32,559 bases of DNA from Candidatus Contendobacter odensis Run_B_J11 (GCF_000531125.1 NZ_CBTK010000190.1:1-32559); one strand, 5' to 3'. Shown: positions 1 through 8,319, numbered from the stretch's first letter. The notes: generated from the letters alone by a model not told the origin. Numbers and translations: made by a program.

Positions 1-2
1 TC

Positions 3-245
3 GCTGAGATTCCACCGCATGTCTCGGTCAGTGACTTTGTGAAAGTGGCCAAAGGGCGCAGTTCGCGGAAGGTTCAGCAGGAGTTTCCAGAAATGAGCCG
101 ACGGTATTGGGGTAGGCATTTTTGGGGTAGGGGATTTTTCAGTACGACGAGTGGAAACGTCACCGACGAGATGATCAATGACTACATCAATGGCCATGTC
201 GATGCGCACAAATCGGATAATGAAAACAACATCACGTTGGAGTGA
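3..245 (+). CDS. tnpA: IS200/IS605-family TnpA transposase, C-terminal part (5' end outside window)
   Basis: The frame is open from the first bases of the window, so this is the 3' end of a gene starting to the left. The visible 80 residues carry the KGRSSRK..QQEFPE, RYWGRHFW and GNVTDE segments typical of the C-terminal half of Y1 single-strand transposases of the IS200 type. The HUH motif would lie upstream and cannot be seen; the catalytic tyrosine lies in a C-terminal helix, and Y49 of the ORF counted from the GTG at 39 (in NDYING) is the best candidate. TnpA enzymes of this family cut and rejoin single-stranded DNA at hairpins near the element ends, and a matching hairpin lies 46 bp beyond the stop. 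Whether the full gene is intact cannot be judged from this window. Confidence 0.85.
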   Translation, partial: AEIPPHVSVSDFVKVAKGRSSRKVQQEFPEMSRRYWGRHFWGRGFFSTTSGNVTDEMINDYINGHVDAHKSDNENNITLE

Positions 246-249
246 GGAA

Positions 250-312
250 CACTCTTTAGAGTGCTTCGCGGCTTCCAGCCTAGATTTCAACCTACCGGCT
301 TCCAGCCGGTAG
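250..312. mobile_element. Probable IS200/IS605-type right end with subterminal hairpin
   Basis: Just after the tnpA stop lie two perfect small palindromes. The first is a 6-bp stem with a 2-nt loop at 250-263. The second is a 9-bp stem with the 3-nt loop TCC at 292-300/304-312. IS200/IS605 elements lack terminal inverted repeats; TnpA recognises a subterminal hairpin, which the second palindrome fits. The exact cleavage site and outer end are not determined; the end probably lies a little beyond 312. Its core GGCTTCCAGCC also occurs in the REP hairpins at 10342-10394. Confidence 0.6.
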
Positions 313-341
313 TAGTTGAGTTAAAAAGACCGGGAACTGCT

Positions 342-368
342 GTTCGTGGTGAGCTTGTCGAACCATGA
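342..368. repeat. Short dispersed repeat-like imperfect palindrome
   Basis: A 27-nt segment has near-palindromic ends, TTCGTGGT against the reverse complement of AACCATGAA, around GAGCTTGTCG. This word, or its reverse complement, is familiar as a dispersed intergenic repeat in proteobacterial genomes; that is from memory and not computed here. Apart from this, the IS end and the hairpins before it, the stretch 246-503 shows no gene. Confidence 0.4.
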
Positions 369-503
369 AAGCTTAAGTTTCAGTGATTTCGGATTTTCCG
401 TTCATCGATCTTCGCCATGTCGGGATGGTCAATCTGTTTGGCCCGTAATTCCTGAAAGTTCACCAGCACGGGGCTTCGGCAAAAGTCCTACCGCTGGTTA
501 GCT

Positions 504-848
504 TCACGTCCTTGTTCGCAGGCTGCTCTGGTAAGCCGGCACGTCGGGGTGCGCCCGCAACAGGTGTTGCAGGGTATCGGGCGCGAGCTCTTCGGGGGAT
601 TTTGCATTCCAGCCGCTTAGCAAGGTGTTGATCGCCAACCAACTTGCTTCCTTGCCCAGCGCGTGATCGCCTATGCCGTCGGCGACCACTACCAGAACTC
701 CATCGGGATTGCGCAAGTCGGAGAAGCCGAAACTGTCCTGCTGCTGTTCGCGGTCGCCTTGATGTTGCGCGTTACCGGGAACGAGGCGTGTGGGGTGGAG
801 AGTCATATTCACGGGTGCGGGGGAGTGGAGATACTGGCGCTTAATCAT
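504..848 (-). pseudogene. Truncated PP2C-family serine/threonine phosphatase remnant
   Basis: The 114-residue frame matches only the N-terminal third of a bacterial PP2C (Stp/PppA-like) phosphatase. It has the motif-1 segment REQQQDSFGF with its metal-binding Asp, then GVLVVVADGIGDHALGKEAS, where the family normally reads DGMGGH. After about residue 94 the family resemblance stops and the frame ends, so the later metal-binding Asp motifs are missing. PP2C enzymes are usually about 240-300 residues. It starts 46 bp downstream of folA on the same strand and could once have been co-transcribed. The loss of its 3' part next to IS200-type DNA suggests an insertion or deletion event. The GIGDH change in the metal-binding loop also argues against activity. 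The start at 848 is the first ATG; 806 is an alternative. Confidence 0.7.
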
Positions 849-894
849 TCATTCGACATCGCCCGAACGGTTTTGGACCCGATCAGAACACGCC

Positions 895-1386
895 CTAAAT
901 CCGCTGCCAGCGCTGAAAGCAGTACGGCCAAGCGTGTTCCGCATCCGCCGGATGTTGCTCTTCCCAATCCAGCCGCCAGTCCAGCGAATCCCATTGCGGA
1001 AACCAGACATCGCCCGGCACGCCGGCGTCCACTCGCGTCAGATACATTCGGTCGGCCAGCGGCAAGGTCTGCCCATACAACAACGCCCCGCCGATCACCA
1101 TTACCTCAGCGCCGGTGCCCGCTTCACTCAAAGCCGCATCCATGGAATGAACTACGGAACAACCCGGAGCGAGATAGCCCGGATCACTGCTCAACACCAT
1201 CATGCGACGACCGGGCAAAGGACGACCGATCGATTCCCAAGTGCGCCGTCCCATCAGCAGCGGCTTGCCTAGTGTCGTCTGCTTGAAGAAGCGCAAATCC
1301 GCCGGCAAATGCCAGGGCAGGCGGTTATCGCGACCGATAACCCGGTTGCGCGCTAATGCGGCAATCAGACTCAGTGACGGAATCAT
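895..1386 (-). CDS. folA: Dihydrofolate reductase
   Basis: The 163-residue product reduces dihydrofolate to tetrahydrofolate with NADPH, supplying one-carbon carriers for thymidylate, purine and methionine synthesis in the cytoplasm. Visible family features are the N-terminal SLIAALARNRVIG strand, the active-site segment NRLPWHLPADLRFFK with the catalytic Asp, the NADPH-binding GRRTWESIGRPLPGR segment, and the VIGGALLY glycine motif. Length is normal (E. coli FolA has 159). The ATG at 1384-1386 overlaps the apaH stop codon by 4 nt, so the two are probably translationally coupled. The apaH-folA order is also seen in Escherichia and other gammaproteobacteria. Confidence 0.97.
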   Translation of the reverse strand: MIPSLSLIAALARNRVIGRDNRLPWHLPADLRFFKQTTLGKPLLMGRRTWESIGRPLPGRRMMVLSSDPGYLAPGCSVVHSMDAALSEAGTGAEVMVIGGALLYGQTLPLADRMYLTRVDAGVPGDVWFPQWDSLDWRLDWEEQHPADAEHAWPYCFQRWQRI

Positions 1387-2216
1387 ATCGGTAGCGGCGG
1401 CAGGTTAAGGGCCGGGACACTCCAAGCCGGGACCTGCGGATCATCCAGGCGGATGGCGGTCAGCCGGTTGCCCCAGACACAACCGCTATCGAGTGCGTAA
1501 ATGCCGGGTGCCCGATAGTAGCCTAAGGATGCCCAGTGGCCGAATACGATATTAAGATGGGTGTTATGCCGATCCGGCACGGCGAACCACGGCCACAGTC
1601 CTTTATCCTGACTGCCCGGCGGTCCCTTCTCGGCCAAGGACAGTGCGCCGTCCGCAGTGCAAAACCGCATCCGGGTCAGGGCGTTGACGGTGAAGCGCAG
1701 CCGGTCATAGCCGCTCAAATCGCTCTTCCAGCGGCGCGGTTCGCTGCCGAACATCCTCCCCAGAAAATCCTGATAGTTCGGCCCGCGCAAGGCAGCTTCC
1801 ACCTCCGCTGCACCGCGTTGCGCCAAAGCCAAATCCCACTGCGGCGGCAACCCCGCATGAACCATGGTGAAGCCGAGTACCGAATCGTGATGCAGCAGCG
1901 GGCAATGACGCAGCCAGCCCAATAAACTATCCCGATCCGGCGCGTCGAGGATCGACTGGAAGGTGTCCTTGCGCTTGGGCTTGACCTGCCCGGCGGCGAC
2001 GGCCAGCAGGGTCAAATCGTGATTGCCCAGCACTGCCACCGCCTGCTCGCCCAACCCATGCAGCAACCGCAACACTTCTACCGAATGCGGGCCACGGTTC
2101 ACCAGATCGCCGACCAGCCATAAGCGGTCGGCGGCAGGATCAAAGCGCAGCAGATCAAGCAACCGTTGCAGCGGGTCGTAACAACCTTGAATATCACCGA
2201 TGGCGTAAACAGCCAT
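1383..2216 (-). CDS. apaH: Symmetrical bis(5'-nucleosyl)-tetraphosphatase
   Basis: This 277-residue metallophosphoesterase cleaves diadenosine tetraphosphate to two ADP; in enterobacteria it also removes Np4 caps from RNA. The calcineurin-type metal-binding motifs are in order: GDIQG near residue 7, GDLVNRGP near 36 and GNHD near 64. The HAG segment lies near residue 122 (TMVHAGLPPQWD), and a FGHW..LG segment lies in the C-terminal quarter. Length matches the family (about 270-280). It begins with ATG at 2214-2216 after an A-rich leader and overlaps folA downstream by 4 nt. apaG and ksgA, often upstream in other gammaproteobacteria, are not present here. Confidence 0.96.
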   Translation of the reverse strand: MAVYAIGDIQGCYDPLQRLLDLLRFDPAADRLWLVGDLVNRGPHSVEVLRLLHGLGEQAVAVLGNHDLTLLAVAAGQVKPKRKDTFQSILDAPDRDSLLGWLRHCPLLHHDSVLGFTMVHAGLPPQWDLALAQRGAAEVEAALRGPNYQDFLGRMFGSEPRRWKSDLSGYDRLRFTVNALTRMRFCTADGALSLAEKGPPGSQDKGLWPWFAVPDRHNTHLNIVFGHWASLGYYRAPGIYALDSGCVWGNRLTAIRLDDPQVPAWSVPALNLPPLPI

Positions 2217-2547
2217 TATTTGTTCTCTTCAGGGCGATGTCGGGCGTGGCGGCGGGGCAAGCTGATCGAGGATGCGCCGGGTCATGGCCTCGCCAGTCAG
2301 GATACTGTTTGCAGGGCGACATCTTCCTCTGTTCTCATTATTCTCCAATGACGCCTTGGCAACCGTCAGCGATGCATGCGGCCAAGTCGGGAGGTGCGAT
2401 AGCGACCCTATGCGCCCCCGACGCCGCACATTAGCACTGCATCGCGTTTTTCATGCGAAAATGCACACGTTCGGAACTGAAAGTCGCATTGTGCCGTAAT
2501 TTTTTGCCGGACAGCTTCGAAATCAGTTGCGAGAGAGGTAAGACTCC
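2217..2547. other. Intergenic region between divergent apaH and the exopolysaccharide synthase gene
   Basis: About 330 bp carry no convincing gene on either strand. The short frames here lack family resemblance. It should hold the apaH promoter (minus strand) and the promoter for the gene at 2548. I see no hexamer pair good enough to report and no riboswitch that I recognise. A purine-rich GAGAGAGG at 2531-2538 is the ribosome binding site that supports the TTG start at 2548. Confidence 0.5.
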
Positions 2548-5500
2548 TTGGATCAGACCCGGTTTGTTTTTTTTGATTTTAACGGCAAGCGATGGAATCA
2601 AGTACGCCTTGCAACCCTGTTGGGGGCGGCGCTCATCCTGATTCTGCTGATCGTCTTCATCCGCGCCGTTCTTGTTCTCCCGAAGTTGGGAAAAACCGAG
2701 GCGCTCCCTCATCCCGAAGCGGGGTTTCACGCTACGACGCGATTGCAGGAATCCATCCCGTTATCGTTGCCTCCACCGGATCGGCTTCGCCAAAAATCGG
2801 GGAGTCCCGCTAAATCGCTTATTCCCAGACCACCTATTACCGCTGAGGATCCAGTATTCCTGGCATTTTATGCGCCGTGGAAGACGGCAGGCTTCGAATC
2901 ACTCAAGTCTCACTACCGGGATATTACCCATCTGGCGCCCGAATGGTTTTCGATGAAAAGTTTCGAGGAGCCTCTCGTTGCTGATCCTGATGGGCAGATT
3001 GCCAGATTCAGCACTTCGACCGGGGTGAAGCTGCTGCCGCTGCTGTCAAACCTTAACAACAACAATTGGCAACCGGAAATCGTAGAGGATCTGGCCCGAC
3101 ATCCAGAGAAAAGGCTGTCCTTCTTCGAGAAGCTTAAAGATGAGTTACAGGCCGTTGACGCAGCGGGCGTCCTGATCGACTGGCAGCAGGTGGATCCAAT
3201 TTATCAAAAAGAGTTTACGTCACTCCTGGCCGACCTGGCGGATTACCTCCATGCTGAGCAACTTGAACTCTGGCTCTGTATCCCGGTTGGCAATGATATT
3301 GCGATTTTCGACCTCGATGCGCTCGCCGGGGTGGTGGATCGGTTTGTTGCGCTGCTCTATGACGAAAATGGCGAGGATGATTCCGCTGGTCCTACCGCCT
3401 CTTTGCCTTGGTGGAATGAATGGCTGGAGGTGTTGCTGGAGCATGGTGATCCCAAGCAGTGGGTCGTGGGTATCGGCAACTACGGCTATGACTGGCCCGA
3501 AGGTGGTCAGACAGCAACCCTGAGCTTTGAGGACGCCATGGCCCGCACTCGGTTGGCGGGAACTCAAACGGTCAGCGTCGAACCGCCCCTTTACCAACCG
3601 CATTTCACCTATGAAGAGAGTGGCGTCCTGCACACAGTCTGGTTCCTTGACGCCGTGACCTTCCGCAACCAATACGCCATCGCCCTCAACAAGGGGGTCG
3701 GCGGCGTGGCGCTGTATCGTCTGGGTCACGAAGACCCTGCGGTTTGGTCATTGATTGCCAATTCTGGCCTGAATTCCAGCGTACTGGAGCCGCTTACGCC
3801 TGCCGACACCGTAGCCAACATCGGCAAAGGCGATGTACTCACCGCTGTCAATCAACGGGAACCTGGCCATCGCCGAATCACTGCGTCCACCACTGCGCCC
3901 TGGGAAGCTCGTTATGAAAAATTTCCAAGCTATCCAATTATCTATCATCGTGGCGGCGGGCCAACAAACCAAGTGGTGCTGAGCTTTGACGATGGCCCCA
4001 ACCCGGTTTGGACCCCGCGTATCCTCGACATCCTCAATGCGGAGGGCGTGAAAGCGGTCTTTTTCGTGGTGGGGAGCCAGGCGGTTGAACATCCGGCGCT
4101 CATCCGCCGCATCATCGCCGAGGGTCACGAACTGGGTAATCACTCCTACTCGCATCCCGACCTTGCCAAAGCCACCGAACAGCGCACCGTGTTTGAACTC
4201 AATGCGAATCAGCGGATTCTCGAAGGGATTGCGGGCGTTTCAACCCTGCTGTTTCGCCCGCCGTATCACGCTGACACCTATCCTGAGTCATTCACTGAAT
4301 TTATGACCCTGGTGAAAGCGCAGGAACTGGGCTATCTGACGGTAGCTGAGAGCATTGATAGCGAGGACTGGAACGAGCCAACGCCCGATACTGTTTTTGA
4401 GCGGGTGAAGGCACATCGCGCCGAAGGCAATATCATCCTGCTCCACGATGGCGGCGGCGACCGTTCCGCCACGGTTGAGGCGTTGCCGCGCATCATCCGC
4501 TATCTGCACAACCGGGGCGACCAGATCGTGACGGTTGGGACGTTGCTCAATCTGCCGCGTGAGGTGCTGATGCCGCCCATCCCCGCCGATGATCCGGCAA
4601 ATTCCCGGTTGGTCGCGCAGACCGGACTTAACCTGATGCAAAAGATGGAAGCGCTGGCCTGGACGTTCATCGTCGGGGCGACCCTGCTGTTATTCCTGCG
4701 CAATGTACTGGTGGCAATCCTGGCGCTGCGGCACCAGCAGATCGAACAACGGCAGCCGTCCGCCCCAACCCTTCGGCAGCCAGTGTCGGTGGTGATCGCC
4801 GCATACAACGAGGCCAAAGTGATCGCGTCCACCCTGCGGTCGATCCTGGCCAGTGACTACCCTGGCCGGTTAGAGATCATCGTGATTGATGACGGTTCGA
4901 CCGATAACACCTTGGCGATTATTCAGGAGCTGGCAGCGCAGGAGCCACGGGTTCGGGCGTTCACCCAACCCAATCGGGGAAAAGCGTATGCCTTGCAGCG
5001 GGCGCTGGGGATGGCCCGCCATGAATTGATCGTTATGCTGGACGCCGATACCCAGTTTCAGCGGGAGACCATTCGCTTCCTGGTCGCGCCGCTGGCACAG
5101 CCCGCCGTCGGCGCGGTCTGCGGGCATATTCGGGTCGGCAATCTGAGCTCGTGGATCGCTCGCTTTCAGTCGCTTGAATACATTTGCGGCTTCAACCTGG
5201 ATCGGCGTGCCTATGACTACTGGAATGCGATTACGGTCGTGCCGGGCGCAACCAGCGCCTTCAAAAAGTCAGCCATCGCCAAAGCCGGTGGCATCGTCGC
5301 CGATACCTTGGCTGAGGACACCGATCTCACCTTTCACCTGCATCGGGCAGGCTACCAGATTCGCTATATGCCCCAGGCGGTGGCCTATACCGAGGCCCCG
5401 GACACGATACGGATATTGGTTCGGCAGCGGGTGCGCTGGGCGTTTGGGACTTTGCAATGCCTGTGGAAGCATCGCGATCTGGTGGGCAGCTTCAAGCATC

Positions 5501-5892
5501 CGGGACTGGGTTGGTTTAGTTTGCCGAGCGTGTGGTTCTGTCAGATGTTGCTGGTCGCGCTGGTGCCGGTAGTTGATGTCATGCTGATTCTGTCGCTGAT
5601 TTGGGGAGCGGGCGGGGCATTGGCGGGCTATGCGGTGTTCTTCTTTGCGCTGGAGTGGGCGATGGCGCTGCTCGGTTGTCATCTGGAAGGAGAACCTCTG
5701 CGGACCTCGCTGCGGATCTTTCCAATGCGAATCGTCTACCGACCACTGCTGTGCTATGCCGTATGGGCCTCCATTATCCGGGCGTTGCGTGGCGCGTGGT
5801 ATGGCTGGGGCAAACAGGATCGCAAGGGCACGGTAAACCCACTGGAGGATCGGGTTGAAACGACTCAGGAAACCACCCAAAAGGCGGCATGA
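2548..5892 (+). CDS. Membrane exopolysaccharide synthase: GH18-like + NodB deacetylase + GT2 glycosyltransferase
   Basis: This 1114-residue fusion has a membrane segment at about residues 20-45. A GH18-like domain (about 100-430) follows. A NodB polysaccharide deacetylase (about 470-690) has FDDGP at 480-484, the metal-binding HSYSH at 532-536 and RPPY. After a second membrane segment near 700 comes a family-2 glycosyltransferase (about 745-1000) with DD 781-782, DAD 832-834, EDTD 923-926 and QRVRW 960-964, the pattern of processive enzymes such as PgaC, NodC and hyaluronan synthase. Hydrophobic C-terminal segments follow. The product is likely an N-acetylhexosamine-containing polymer that is partly deacetylated outside the membrane; this is inference. 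In the GH18-like domain the expected catalytic Glu after IDW is Gln213, so it may bind rather than cut glycan. The TTG start is forced: an in-frame stop lies at 2539-2541, the next Met is near residue 137, and a good ribosome binding site is present. Confidence 0.88.
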   Translation: MDQTRFVFFDFNGKRWNQVRLATLLGAALILILLIVFIRAVLVLPKLGKTEALPHPEAGFHATTRLQESIPLSLPPPDRLRQKSGSPAKSLIPRPPITAEDPVFLAFYAPWKTAGFESLKSHYRDITHLAPEWFSMKSFEEPLVADPDGQIARFSTSTGVKLLPLLSNLNNNNWQPEIVEDLARHPEKRLSFFEKLKDELQAVDAAGVLIDWQQVDPIYQKEFTSLLADLADYLHAEQLELWLCIPVGNDIAIFDLDALAGVVDRFVALLYDENGEDDSAGPTASLPWWNEWLEVLLEHGDPKQWVVGIGNYGYDWPEGGQTATLSFEDAMARTRLAGTQTVSVEPPLYQPHFTYEESGVLHTVWFLDAVTFRNQYAIALNKGVGGVALYRLGHEDPAVWSLIANSGLNSSVLEPLTPADTVANIGKGDVLTAVNQREPGHRRITASTTAPWEARYEKFPSYPIIYHRGGGPTNQVVLSFDDGPNPVWTPRILDILNAEGVKAVFFVVGSQAVEHPALIRRIIAEGHELGNHSYSHPDLAKATEQRTVFELNANQRILEGIAGVSTLLFRPPYHADTYPESFTEFMTLVKAQELGYLTVAESIDSEDWNEPTPDTVFERVKAHRAEGNIILLHDGGGDRSATVEALPRIIRYLHNRGDQIVTVGTLLNLPREVLMPPIPADDPANSRLVAQTGLNLMQKMEALAWTFIVGATLLLFLRNVLVAILALRHQQIEQRQPSAPTLRQPVSVVIAAYNEAKVIASTLRSILASDYPGRLEIIVIDDGSTDNTLAIIQELAAQEPRVRAFTQPNRGKAYALQRALGMARHELIVMLDADTQFQRETIRFLVAPLAQPAVGAVCGHIRVGNLSSWIARFQSLEYICGFNLDRRAYDYWNAITVVPGATSAFKKSAIAKAGGIVADTLAEDTDLTFHLHRAGYQIRYMPQAVAYTEAPDTIRILVRQRVRWAFGTLQCLWKHRDLVGSFKHPGLGWFSLPSVWFCQMLLVALVPVVDVMLILSLIWGAGGALAGYAVFFFALEWAMALLGCHLEGEPLRTSLRIFPMRIVYRPLLCYAVWASIIRALRGAWYGWGKQDRKGTVNPLEDRVETTQETTQKAA

Positions 5893-5895
5893 CCG

Positions 5896-6996
5896 ATGAG
5901 AATGATCCACCTGTTGCTAATTCTGGCGACATGCCTCTGTGGGCCATCGGCTCATGCGCTCCCGCCGGAACCGCAAGGAGAAACCGCGTTGCACGCTGAG
6001 CCGCTCAAGCTGGTTATTCCAGACGGGCAGGCTTACGCCGGAGCCTATATTGACTTTGGCGAACGCGAGGACACCGTGACCCTGGAACAGATCGAACACT
6101 TCGACCAACTGGTGGGCAAGCAGCAGGCCATCGTGGCGTTCTCCAGCGACTGGGGTAACCAAAGCTTTCCCAACCAGCAGCTTGCGATCATTGCCAACTA
6201 CGGCGCGGTACCGCTGGTCTACTGGTCGCCCTGGGATCGGCCAGTGCATGAGAACCTCCCGCCCGGCCAGCGGGGGCGCTTCGATCTGCGGACGATTCTG
6301 GCCGGCCAGTGGGATGGTTATATTGACCTGTGGGCCACCCGCGCCAAGGAGTATGGCCAGCCGCTTTTCGTCTCCTGGGGACTGGAGATGAACGGCGAGT
6401 GGTTTCCATGGTCCGGGGTTTTTTATGGGAAGGGCGAACCGGTGGAAGGTTGCGCCAATTGCTTTGCTGGCCCGGAGATGTTCAAAAAGGCTTATCGCTA
6501 TGTGGTGGATCGGGTGCGGGCCAAGGGAGCGGCGAACATTCTATGGGTCTGGCACCCGAACAACAGCTCCAATCCTGACGAACCCTGGAATGCCATGGCC
6601 TCGTATTACCCCGGCCCGGACTATGCCGACTGGCTCGCGCTCAGCGCCTATGGCTCGCAGTATCCGACCGAGAACTGGATCAGCGTGGAGAGCGCAATCA
6701 CTGCTTATTATAAAAAAATCAGCCAGGTAGATCCGAACAAGCCCATCATGCTGGGGGAATGGGGTGTCGGGGAGTTTCCAAAAGCGGGCGATAAGGCACA
6801 ATGGTTCACCGACTTTTTTCAGCGGGCGCCCAAGGAATTTCCGAGGTTGCGCGCCGCAATCTTCTGGCATGAGCGCTGGCAGAACGGCGATCAATCCTTC
6901 AGCAATCTCCGGGTCAATTCTTCCGCCGAGGCGCTCGAAGCGTATCGAAAAGGAATTGCTGACCGTTTCTGGCTCTCCAGGCCCATTTTCAAGTAA
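5896..6996 (+). CDS. Secreted glycoside hydrolase, family 26-like
   Basis: The 366-residue product starts with a signal peptide (MRMIHLLLILATCLCGPSAHA, likely cleaved after about residue 22), so it acts in the periplasm or outside. The rest resembles GH26 (beta-mannanase clan A barrel). The presumed acid/base is Glu164 in GLEMNGEWFPW and the presumed nucleophile is Glu288 in LGEWGVGEF. In typical mannanases the first motif reads HEMNG; here the His is Leu, so substrate specificity may differ. It follows the synthase gene by 3 bp and is almost certainly co-transcribed. That pairing suggests it trims or releases the exopolysaccharide made by its neighbour rather than digesting plant mannan; this is inference. 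The second ATG at 5902 is an alternative start. Confidence 0.82.
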   Translation: MRMIHLLLILATCLCGPSAHALPPEPQGETALHAEPLKLVIPDGQAYAGAYIDFGEREDTVTLEQIEHFDQLVGKQQAIVAFSSDWGNQSFPNQQLAIIANYGAVPLVYWSPWDRPVHENLPPGQRGRFDLRTILAGQWDGYIDLWATRAKEYGQPLFVSWGLEMNGEWFPWSGVFYGKGEPVEGCANCFAGPEMFKKAYRYVVDRVRAKGAANILWVWHPNNSSNPDEPWNAMASYYPGPDYADWLALSAYGSQYPTENWISVESAITAYYKKISQVDPNKPIMLGEWGVGEFPKAGDKAQWFTDFFQRAPKEFPRLRAAIFWHERWQNGDQSFSNLRVNSSAEALEAYRKGIADRFWLSRPIFK

Positions 6997-7291
6997 CAAG
7001 GGTTGTCAAGGTTCGCCGATGCCTCGCAGGCGCGGCGCGCCCCGCGGATGCGGCGTTGGATAACGAGACCGCCGGCGGGTGCTGAGCGCCCGCACGCAAT
7101 TCACGCAGCAACGCCTCTCCTTCCGGCCAAGGGCCAAACCCCGAATCGACATTGATGTGTCCGGCCAACCCGAGGTTGAGCAGGCGGCTCCCCCAATGCT
7201 GGGCCAATTGTTTCGCCCGATCCAGTTCGAGGTAAGGGTCGTTGGCGCTGGCGACCAGAGCGCTGGGAAAGGGCAAGAGCCGCAGCGGCAC
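6989..7291 (-). pseudogene. C-terminal fragment of an RBBP9/YdeN-type serine hydrolase
   Basis: Reading leftwards from 7291, about 68 residues (7088-7291) match the C-terminal half of small alpha/beta hydrolases of the RBBP9/YdeN family. PFPSALVASANDPY carries the catalytic Asp and GLAGHINVDSG the catalytic His. The N-terminal half, with the GHSLG-type nucleophile, is missing. Just upstream of the fragment lies the inverted-repeat element at 7303-7476, which may mark the break. The last 30 or so residues down to the stop at 6989 do not resemble the family and overlap the end of the GH26-like gene, so the native C-terminus is probably also lost. It is almost certainly non-functional. Confidence 0.65.
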
Positions 7292-7302
7292 TGAATTAAA
7301 AG

Positions 7303-7476
7303 GGTTCTTCGAGGGTTCTTGTGGAGCCGGCCTTGAGAGGCCGGTCTGGGCCTGCCAAGACGGCTAGTGGCTCGGTCTGCACCTTTGTAAATCAATCGGT
7401 TGCTTAAGAGTCTCCAACTATTAGACGCATTTTTGTGACATTAAACACTGGTTTTCACAAAAATCCTCGAAGAACC
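7303..7476. mobile_element. 174-bp non-coding element with 21-bp terminal inverted repeats (MITE-like)
   Basis: The ends form an inverted repeat: a perfect 12 bp (GGTTCTTCGAGG at 7303-7314 against 7465-7476), extended to 21 bp with two mismatches (7303-7323 against 7456-7476). The interior has no coding frame. The GG-TCTTCG start resembles ISL3-type transposase ends, but this is recalled and not verified. The 8 bp on either side (7295-7302 and 7477-7484) are both AT-rich but not identical, so no target duplication is proven. Outside this element, the rest of 7292-7590 is AT-rich and shows no gene. Confidence 0.55.
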
Positions 7477-7590
7477 AAATAGTTATATAGCATCATGAAA
7501 GTGTCAATAATTATAACATAATGAAAATTAAAAGATAATTCATGTTAACAGAATAACGGCAAGCTGAAAGGCCTGGATATATCGACGCCC

Positions 7591-8238
7591 TTAAACCGCA
7601 ATTCCATACCGCACCCGGTATGCCTGCATCGCGTTCAAATGAGTCGCATAGTCCGGTCGCTCCGCCAGATAGGTTACCAAATCCGCCAGCGTCACAATGC
7701 CAGTTACGGCAATCCCGTGGGCGTGTTCCACTTCTTGCACTGCCGATAATTCGCCCTGACCGCGCTCCTGCCGATCCAGGGCGATGATCACGCCCGCTGG
7801 AATGGCCTCGTGTACGTGCAGAATCTGCATCGTCTCGCGGATCGCGGTGCCGGCAGTGATCACATCGTCCACGATCAGCACCCGACCCTTGAGCGGGGCA
7901 CCGACGATCATCCCGCCTTCGCCGTGATCCTTGGCTTCCTTGCGGTTGAAGCACCACGGCGCGTCGCGACCGTGATGCTCAGCCAGCGCGATGGCGACCG
8001 CCGCCACCAGTGGAATTCCCTTGTAGGCTGGCCCGAACAAGAGATCGAATTCCAGTCCGGCCTCGACAATGGCGGCGGCGTAACAGCGGCCCAATCGGGC
8101 CAGCGCCGCGCCGCTGTTGAACAATCCGGCATTGAAGAAATACGGGCTGATTCGCCCGGATTTGAGAGTGAACTCGCCAAAGCGCAATACGCCACACCCG
8201 ATGGCGAAGTCGAGAAAGTCGTGTTGATAGTCCCGCAT
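7591..8238 (-). CDS. pyrE: Orotate phosphoribosyltransferase
   Basis: This 215-residue enzyme converts orotate and PRPP to orotidine 5'-phosphate in de novo pyrimidine synthesis. Seen are the N-terminal [17 protein letters not shown] segment, the [12 protein letters not shown] substrate loop, the flexible [11 protein letters not shown] loop and the PRPP-binding signature [16 protein letters not shown]. Length equals that of enterobacterial PyrE (213). It is divergent from the ExoIII-family gene, with 81 bp between the start codons; the shared sequence TATCATA at 8274-8280 could serve as a -10 element on either strand, but no clear -35 is visible. Confidence 0.97.
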   Translation of the reverse strand: MRDYQHDFLDFAIGCGVLRFGEFTLKSGRISPYFFNAGLFNSGAALARLGRCYAAAIVEAGLEFDLLFGPAYKGIPLVAAVAIALAEHHGRDAPWCFNRKEAKDHGEGGMIVGAPLKGRVLIVDDVITAGTAIRETMQILHVHEAIPAGVIIALDRQERGQGELSAVQEVEHAHGIAVTGIVTLADLVTYLAERPDYATHLNAMQAYRVRYGIAV

Positions 8239-8319
8239 GGTTCGGATTCCGGCTTAATGATGAGGAATGCCGGTATCATAGCGCCCTTTGGGCTATTTCC
8301 ACCGGAGCATCACCGCCGC

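Noticed and set aside
2229-2429. 66-residue minus-strand frame upstream of apaH, considered as a remnant of apaG
   Set aside because: It has no resemblance to ApaG and is too short.
7295-7484. Target-site duplication around the inverted-repeat element
   Set aside because: The 8-bp flanks are AT-rich on both sides but not identical.
7810-8319. Extension of the ExoIII-family frame upstream to 7810
   Set aside because: It would run antisense through most of pyrE; family similarity begins at the ATG at 8320.
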